Below are positions 58,526 to 64,000 of a stretch of 64,000 nt of DNA, one piece after another. The notes under the pieces are model-generated. The model did not search any database and had not been told where the DNA came from. It saw nothing but the letters and a program-made list of their open reading frames with translations. Made by a program: the position numbers and the translations under genes. Numbering within the stretch: the stretch's first letter is position 1; every line of letters begins with the position of its first letter. The stretch comes from Acidobacteria bacterium UBA2161 (GTDB lineage: Bacteria; Acidobacteriota; Vicinamibacteria; Vicinamibacterales; UBA823), in the NCBI GenBank assembly GCA_002328835.1, contig DCWN01000041.1:47980-111979 (forward strand), in the 5' to 3' direction.

Positions 58526-59791
58526 ATGACCGACGTGAACATCAATCAGACAGGTACTGACCAGGCAGCTGCGGACCCGTCATTGCGTCTCACGCTCGAC
58601 GAAGCGGCCCGGGCGGGCGCCCGTATCTCCGTGGTCGGCGTCGGGGGCGGCGGCGGCAATGCCGTGAACCGGATGGTGCAGTCGGGTCTGCAGGGCGTCG
58701 ACTTCATCGTTGCCAATACCGATATTCAGGCGCTGAAGGGCAACGCTGCGCCCAGCAAGATTCAGCTGGGTGCCAAGATCACCAAGGGGCTTGGCGCCGG
58801 TGCCGACCCGAACCTCGGCCGGCAGTCCGCGTTGGAGGATACCGACAAGTTGCTGCAGGCCCTCGACGGTGCCGACATGGTCTTCGTCACGACGGGGCTG
58901 GGCGGCGGCACCGGGACTGGCGCGGCGCCGGTCATTGCCAGCCTGGCCAGCGAGTTGGGCGCCCTGACCATCGCCGTGGTCACGAAGCCGTTCGCGTTCG
59001 AGGGGAAGAAGCGCGCCACGAGAGCGGAGCAGGGGCTCGAGGAGCTTCGCGAGTGCGTCGACTCGGTCATCACCATACCCAACGAGCGGTTGCTGTCGAC
59101 GATCGAGCGCCAGACATCGTTGACTGACGCGTTTGCGACGGCTGACGACGTGCTGCGCCAGGCCATTCAGGGTATCTCCGACCTGATTCTCGTGCCCGGC
59201 TTGATCAATCTCGACTTCGCCGACGTCACGACGATCATGTCCGGGATGGGCATGGCCATCATGGGGACCGGCATCGGCGAAGGCGCGTCGCGCGCCAGCG
59301 ATGCCGCGAACCTGGCGATCTCGAGCCCGCTGCTCGAGGACGCGTCGGTCAAGGGCGCGCGCGGCGTGATCATCAACGTCACGGGCGGCGCCGATTTGTC
59401 GCTGATCGAGGTCAGTGAAGCTTCGTCGATCATTCACGAGGCGGCGCACGACGAGGCGAACATCATCTTCGGCGCCGTCGTCGATTCCACCATGCAGGGG
59501 CAGGTCAAGATCACGGTCATCGCGACCGGATTCGACCGGAAGGCGCACGCGCCGGCGGAGCAGAGCTCGACGCCAGTCGACCTGCAGCACTACTCGACGT
59601 GGACCCAAGAGAACGCTGAGCCCGCCGCCGAGGTACCGAGACTCTCGCTGGCGCGCCAGCCCGCGGTCGACTTCCCGCTGGCCACGGCTCCGGCCGTGGC
59701 GGATAGCGGACCCGCCGGCGCCGAGCTGGATCTCGACGATACCTCGCCGGTCGACGTGCCAGCGTTCCTGCGTCGCCAGTCGGAGGCGTAG
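58526..59791 (+). CDS. ftsZ: Cell division protein FtsZ
   Basis: Tubulin-like GTPase that forms the Z ring. It is 421 residues. GTP site: VVGVGGGGGNAVNRM and the tubulin signature TTGLGGGTGTGAAPV; T7 loop LINLDFADV; synergy segment GVIINVTGGADLSLIEVSEA. A disordered linker of about 70 residues leads to the C-terminal peptide DVPAFLRRQSEA, which binds FtsA and other partners. GGAGG lies seven bases before the ATG. Last gene of the dcw cluster. Confidence 0.98.
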   Translation: MTDVNINQTGTDQAAADPSLRLTLDEAARAGARISVVGVGGGGGNAVNRMVQSGLQGVDFIVANTDIQALKGNAAPSKIQLGAKITKGLGAGADPNLGRQSALEDTDKLLQALDGADMVFVTTGLGGGTGTGAAPVIASLASELGALTIAVVTKPFAFEGKKRATRAEQGLEELRECVDSVITIPNERLLSTIERQTSLTDAFATADDVLRQAIQGISDLILVPGLINLDFADVTTIMSGMGMAIMGTGIGEGASRASDAANLAISSPLLEDASVKGARGVIINVTGGADLSLIEVSEASSIIHEAAHDEANIIFGAVVDSTMQGQVKITVIATGFDRKAHAPAEQSSTPVDLQHYSTWTQENAEPAAEVPRLSLARQPAVDFPLATAPAVADSGPAGAELDLDDTSPVDVPAFLRRQSEA

Positions 59792-59823
59792 GCCGCATCG
59801 TTCGCGCTGGACGACCGGGCGAG

Positions 59824-61593
59824 ATGTCCTTCTGGCAGCAGCGCGAAGCTGCGCAGCGTCAACTCGATCTCGAGCGGGGGGGAAGCCGACCGTCGGTCGG
59901 TGACCGGCTCCGCGTCGTCCTGGCCTTTCCCAACACCTACTACGTCGGGATGTCCAACCTCGGCGTACAGACGGTGCACCACCTGTTCAATCGCGAACCG
60001 GGTGTTGCGTGCGAGCGGGTGTTCCTGCCGCCCAAGCAGGTACTGCGTGCCCTGCAGACGTCGCGTGCGCCGCTCCTGTCGCTCGACAGCCAAACGCCGG
60101 TCTCCGACTTCGACGTCGTGGCGTTCACCGTGTCGTTCGAATGGGACTACGTCAACATCTTGACGATGCTGCGGCTCGCGGGCCTGCCGGTCTATGCACG
60201 CGAGCGGACCGATCGGCATCCACTGATCGTTCTGGGCGGAGCGGTGACGTTCTTGAATCCCGAGCCGCTCGCGCCGTTCGTCGACGTCGTGGCGGTGGGC
60301 GAGGGCGAAGCCCTGGTTGCGCCCCTGGTCTCGGCGGCGGCGGCGACGGACCGTCGGGACGCCCTGCGGCAGCTGGCAACCCAGCCTGGTTTCTACGTGC
60401 CATCGCTCTATGGGGTGCGCTTTCGCGACGACGGCGTGGCCGGCCCGCACGAGGCGCTGGAGCCGGCCGTTCAGCCGTTCGTCCCGAAGGCCACGGTCAA
60501 GACGATCGACGACATCGATCCACCCTGCACGCGGATCTTCACGCCGCACACCGAGTTCGGGTCTCGGTTCCTGGTCGAGATCGTGCGGGGCTGCGCGAAG
60601 CTCTGCCGGTTCTGCTGGGCCGGCTACAGCTACCTGCCCGTGCGCTCGTTTGCGACCGAGCGGATCTTGTCGTTGGCCGAGCAGGCCAGGCCTTACGCGG
60701 GCCGGGCCGGGCTCGTGTCGATCGCGCTGTGCGACCATCCCAACATCGAGGAGATCCTCGAACGCCTGCTGGCGTTCGGCTACACGGTCAGCCCCGCGTC
60801 GCTGCGTCTAGACGATCTCACGCCGCAGATCGTCGAGTTGCTGTACCGGAGTGGTGAGCGGACGGTCACCATCGCCCCGGAAGCCGGGTCCGACCGTCTG
60901 CGCCAGGTGGTGAACAAGGTCATCTCGAACGAGCAGATTCTCGAGAAGGCCGAGCTGATCTTCTCGACCGGGGTCGAGAACCTGAAGCTCTACTTCATGG
61001 TCGGTCTGCCGACTGAGACCGATGCCGACCTGGTGGCCATCCGAGACCTGGTGATCCGGTTGCGAGACGCGATGCTCACCCACGCGCGCCGCCGAGGTCG
61101 TCCGGGCCGGATTATCGCCAGCGTGAATCCGCTCGTGCCGAAGCCCGGCACGAGCTATCAATGGCTGCCGATGACGGCACCAGCCATCGTGGCGGCTCGG
61201 ACCAAGCGGCTGCGAGAACTGCTGGCCGGACTCGACCACGTGCACGCGTCGATCAAGTCGGAGCGCCACGCCTTCTATCAGGCGCTGCTGTCGCTGGGTG
61301 ACCGGCGAGTCGCCCCGGTCATCGACGCGGCGTCCCTCAACGGGGGCGACTGGCGCCGCGCCGCCGAGACAGCCGACGTCGACCCAGCGTTCTGGGTGTT
61401 TCGGGATCGCAGTCGCGATCCGGCGCTGCCCTGGGACATCGTCGACGGCGGCGCGAAGGCCGGCTTCCTTCGATCGGAATTTGACAAGAGCTTGCGCGGC
61501 GAACCGACGCTGCCGCCCGCGCGTGGCGGCGCGCCGCCGGCGCTGGCGCCCTCCGACACCTCGGTACCGGCCCCGCCCGACCGCTGGGGTTAG
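59824..61593 (+). CDS. B12-binding-type radical SAM protein
   Basis: A 589-residue radical SAM enzyme. The N-terminal part has a Rossmann-like, B12-binding-type fold (RVVLAFPNTYYVGMSNLGVQ, FDVVAFTVSFEWDYVNILTM, LIVLGGAVTFLNPEPLAPFV). The core has the 4Fe-4S motif CAKLCRFC (C-x3-C-x2-C) in EIVRGCAKLCRFCWAGYSYL, then VTIAPEAGSDRLRQVVNKVI. This is the TIGR03960-like group, often located beside ribonuclease or division genes; the reaction is not known. It starts 32 bases after ftsZ and its stop overlaps the acpS stop on the other strand. Confidence 0.9.
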   Translation: MSFWQQREAAQRQLDLERGGSRPSVGDRLRVVLAFPNTYYVGMSNLGVQTVHHLFNREPGVACERVFLPPKQVLRALQTSRAPLLSLDSQTPVSDFDVVAFTVSFEWDYVNILTMLRLAGLPVYARERTDRHPLIVLGGAVTFLNPEPLAPFVDVVAVGEGEALVAPLVSAAAATDRRDALRQLATQPGFYVPSLYGVRFRDDGVAGPHEALEPAVQPFVPKATVKTIDDIDPPCTRIFTPHTEFGSRFLVEIVRGCAKLCRFCWAGYSYLPVRSFATERILSLAEQARPYAGRAGLVSIALCDHPNIEEILERLLAFGYTVSPASLRLDDLTPQIVELLYRSGERTVTIAPEAGSDRLRQVVNKVISNEQILEKAELIFSTGVENLKLYFMVGLPTETDADLVAIRDLVIRLRDAMLTHARRRGRPGRIIASVNPLVPKPGTSYQWLPMTAPAIVAARTKRLRELLAGLDHVHASIKSERHAFYQALLSLGDRRVAPVIDAASLNGGDWRRAAETADVDPAFWVFRDRSRDPALPWDIVDGGAKAGFLRSEFDKSLRGEPTLPPARGGAPPALAPSDTSVPAPPDRWG

Positions 61594-61970
61594 GCGCCCA
61601 GGAGCAGGACGTGCGCGAGGGCCAGCGCATCCGAGTGCGTGATGGTCAGCACGCTCGAGGCGGCGCCGAGTTCCCCGTACCGCCTGGCTGCGCCGCCGTG
61701 AAACGCTAGTCTCGGCGGCCCGCCGCGCCGTACGACCTCGATATCACGCCAGAGGACGCCGCGGGAGTGGCCGGTGCCGAGCGCTTTCATGGCCGCCTCC
61801 TTGGCGGCGAACCGGCCGGCGAGATGCGGCGCGGGGTTCCGTCGCTTCTGGCAGTAGGCGATCTCGCCCGGCGTGAAGATGCGCGTCAGAAACCTCTCGC
61901 CGTAGCGCTCCAGGACCCGCTCGATCCGCGGAATGTCGGTGGCGTCGAGGCCGGTACCGATGATCGTCAC
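61590..61970 (-). CDS. acpS: Holo-[acyl-carrier-protein] synthase
   Basis: Transfers 4'-phosphopantetheine from CoA to acyl carrier protein. It is 126 residues with GTGLDATDIPRIERVLER (metal-binding Asp), FAAKEAAMKALGTG with the catalytic Glu/Lys, DIEVVRRGGPPRLAFHG and LTITHSDALALAHVLL. The start GTG overlaps the RNase H stop as GTGA. It is read toward the radical SAM gene with overlapping stops. Confidence 0.95.
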   Translation of the reverse strand: MTIIGTGLDATDIPRIERVLERYGERFLTRIFTPGEIAYCQKRRNPAPHLAGRFAAKEAAMKALGTGHSRGVLWRDIEVVRRGGPPRLAFHGGAARRYGELGAASSVLTITHSDALALAHVLLLGA

Positions 61971-62428
61971 TGGCTCTTGCCTGACGGATGGGACGGGTCG
62001 GCTTTGGCTTCCGTTTCAGCTTCGGCTTCGGCTTCGGCTTCATCCATGGCCAGGTTGGCGAGGCGGTCGGCCTCGGTGTTCGAGGCGCGCGGGACGTGCT
62101 CGAAGCGGGTCTGCTCGAGCTGCGTGACCAGCGCGCTCGCCTCCTGGTGGAGCCGGCGCAGGCCCGGATGCCGGACGCGGTATTCGCCCCGCATCTGGCG
62201 GACCAGCAGCTGGGAATCCGACTTGACCAGCACCTGTCGCCGCCCCGTGTCGACGAGAAAGGTGAGGGCCGCGATGAGGCCGCGGTACTCGGCGACGTTG
62301 TTGGTCACCGTTCCCAGCGCGCCCCTCAGCTCGGCGTGAACCGTGCCGTCCGGCTCCTCGATTCTGACGCCGTATCCCGCCGGTCCGGGATTACCCCGGG
62401 ACCCGCCGTCGATGTAGGCCACGAGCAT
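61967..62428 (-). CDS. Ribonuclease HI family protein
   Basis: A 153-residue RNase H fold protein. Catalytic acids: Asp in AYIDGGSRGNPGPAGYG (residue 7), Glu in TNNVAEYRGLIAAL, Asp in LVKSDSQLLVRQMRGEYRV and Asp in NTEADRLANLAM. It lacks the basic protrusion of E. coli RnhA, as in archaeal and actinobacterial RNase HI homologues. The tail is a Glu/Ala repeat (AEAEAEAETEAKAD) encoded by GCTTCG-type hexanucleotide repeats. It cleaves RNA in RNA-DNA hybrids. Confidence 0.92.
   Translation of the reverse strand: MLVAYIDGGSRGNPGPAGYGVRIEEPDGTVHAELRGALGTVTNNVAEYRGLIAALTFLVDTGRRQVLVKSDSQLLVRQMRGEYRVRHPGLRRLHQEASALVTQLEQTRFEHVPRASNTEADRLANLAMDEAEAEAEAETEAKADPSHPSGKSQ
62019..62041 (-). repeat. Hexanucleotide tandem repeat in the RNase H gene
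   Basis: Nearly four copies of GCTTCG (plus strand) encode an alternating Ala-Glu tail. Because the unit is six bases, copy-number change would not shift the frame. Confidence 0.7.
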
Positions 62429-62455
62429 GGGTGACGGTGGGTGGCCGGCTGTCGA

Positions 62456-63184
62456 TCAGACGCCAGCTGCTGGCTGGGCCGTGGGGTCGAAGTGGAGGAT
62501 CCGACCGCAGTGGTCACACCGAATCAGGCGGTCGTTGCGGCGCACGTCGTTGAACATCTGCGGGCGCAGGCGCACATGGCACGAACTGCAGAGGCCGTCC
62601 TTGGCCTCGACGACCGCGACGCCATTCCGCTTCTCGACGATTTGCTCGAAGAGCCCGAGGACGTTGCCCGGAATCTCACCCGCCAGGACTTCCCGAGCCT
62701 CGAGCGCCTTCCTGGCTGAGGCCTCGCACGTACCGCGCTCCTGCTCGATCGTCTTCCGCTCGGCCTCGATCTCCGCCTCGGCCGCCGCCAGGGAGGCTTC
62801 GGCGTCCTTCACCGCCGCGGTCAGCGTATCGCTCTCGAGCATCGCTTCGAGAATCCGCTCCTCGAACGACTGCACCTCGTGCTCCGCGCCGGCGATCCCC
62901 TCTTGCATCGCCTGGTATTCCTTGTTGGTCTTCACGCTCATCAGCTGTTCCTTGAACTTGCTGAGGCGACTCTGGACGGCGGCCACTTCCTTCTCGAGTT
63001 CACGGCGACCGCCCTGATTGGCCTCGAGCTGCTGCTTGGCCGTGTCGAGCGTCGAGCCGTGCTCGTTCAGCCGGGTGTCGAGCGCGTCAATCTGCGAGGG
63101 GATCGTGGCGATGCGGCGCCGAGCGTCGTCGGCGGTGTTGTGCAAACTCTGCAGCCGGATCAGGCGTTCGAGATCGGGCAGCAT
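62456..63184 (-). CDS. C4-type zinc ribbon coiled-coil protein
   Basis: A 242-residue protein. Residues about 1-175 form a long antiparallel coiled coil (LERLIRLQSLHNTADDARRR, KFKEQLMSVKTNKEYQAMQE). The C-terminal zinc ribbon has four cysteines in CSSCHVRLRPQ and CDHCGRILHF. This is the CT398-like family, thought to interact with flagellar or transcription components; its role is not settled. The ATG at 63184 starts MLPDLERLIRLQ; a start 8 codons upstream is possible. It is common near rpoD and RNase H genes. Confidence 0.88.
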   Translation of the reverse strand: MLPDLERLIRLQSLHNTADDARRRIATIPSQIDALDTRLNEHGSTLDTAKQQLEANQGGRRELEKEVAAVQSRLSKFKEQLMSVKTNKEYQAMQEGIAGAEHEVQSFEERILEAMLESDTLTAAVKDAEASLAAAEAEIEAERKTIEQERGTCEASARKALEAREVLAGEIPGNVLGLFEQIVEKRNGVAVVEAKDGLCSSCHVRLRPQMFNDVRRNDRLIRCDHCGRILHFDPTAQPAAGV

Positions 63185-63354
63185 CGGTGGGTGTCGACGC
63201 GGCTCCACCCGGGCAGGGTGGGGGGTGTGCCATGAAGGGTGGCTCTCGTCATCGTTAGCGTCGGTTGGCGTCGTCCGGCGGGCGCGTCGCCCTCTCGTAT
63301 TGTGTCAGGTTCGCGACGTCGAAGTCGACCGCGCATCGGTCGACCTCTCGGCAA

Positions 63355-63429
63355 TGGTGGGCCCACCAGGATTCGAACCTGGGACGGACCGGTTATGAGC
63401 CGGCGGCTCTACCGCTGAGCTATGGGCCC
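63355..63429 (-). tRNA. tRNA with anticodon CAU (elongator Met, or Ile2 if lysidine-modified)
   Basis: A 75-base cloverleaf with CCA encoded. Acceptor GGGCCCA pairs TGGGCCC, discriminator A; D arm GCTC/GAGC; anticodon stem GCCGG/CCGGT with loop CTCATAA and anticodon at 63395-63397; T arm CCAGG/CCTGG with TTCGAAT. A paired G1-C72 and the lack of a GGG/CCC anticodon stem rule out initiator tRNA. Sequence alone does not separate Met from lysidine-modified Ile2. Confidence 0.92.
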
Positions 63430-63450
63430 TCGTGTCAGCTGGCATCCGGA

Positions 63451-64000
<550 letters not shown>

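Overview
The window is a gene-dense, GC-rich bacterial chromosome segment. It fits Acidobacteriota, most likely the Vicinamibacteria. This placement is inference: it rests on the high GC, two VWFA-related proteins of the acidobacterial type, a fused CobA-HemD in a ccsA-hemA-hemC-cobA/hemD-hemB-hemL run, and a meso-DAP-type dcw cluster. There is no rRNA, CRISPR array, integrase or transposase. One tRNA is present. Both window edges cut genes: an M28 peptidase on the left and rpoD on the right.

Layout. 1-8 kb: housekeeping and accessory genes (M28 peptidase end, TPR lipoprotein-like protein, MATE pump, Cof-type phosphatase with ispG, a Cdd1-like helix-hairpin-helix protein, two SRPBCC proteins, beta-carbonic anhydrase). 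8-17.4 kb, minus strand: two VWA proteins, ccsA, and five tetrapyrrole genes, several coupled by overlapping stop/start codons. 17.5-29.2 kb, plus strand: a long respiratory operon behind a near-consensus promoter, nuoA-C-D-H-J-K-L-M-N followed by atpZ-atpI-atpB-atpE. NuoB, E, F, G and I are missing, as are all F1 subunits and subunit b, so both complexes must be completed from elsewhere. The c subunit carries the residues of a sodium-binding site.

29.2-43 kb: EamA transporter, dynamin-like GTPase, Crp/Fnr regulator, a fused alpha/beta 2-oxoacid dehydrogenase E1, cupin, rhomboid protease, MurJ flippase, an ECF sigma factor translationally coupled to an unusual protein (zinc anti-sigma motif fused to a complete O6-alkylguanine-DNA alkyltransferase), YqeY, an STN-domain protein, a sugar epimerase and YchF. 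43-59.8 kb: the complete-looking division and cell wall cluster mraZ-rsmH-ftsL-ftsI-murE-murF-mraY-murD-ftsW-murG-murC-ftsQ-ftsA-ftsZ (without murB and ddl), with a promoter and MraZ-type operator repeats at its head. 59.8-64 kb: radical SAM protein, acpS, RNase HI, a C4 zinc-ribbon coiled-coil protein, tRNA(CAU) and the end of rpoD.

The most novel candidate is the sigma/ZAS-Ogt pair at 38.4-39.7 kb. It looks like an alkylation-responsive transcription switch in which the repair protein is itself the anti-sigma factor. Other points of interest are three large intergenic inverted-repeat structures (14431-14592, 32849-33084, 52459-52585), a CRP-like palindrome beside the Crp-family gene, and the split nuo/atp operon.
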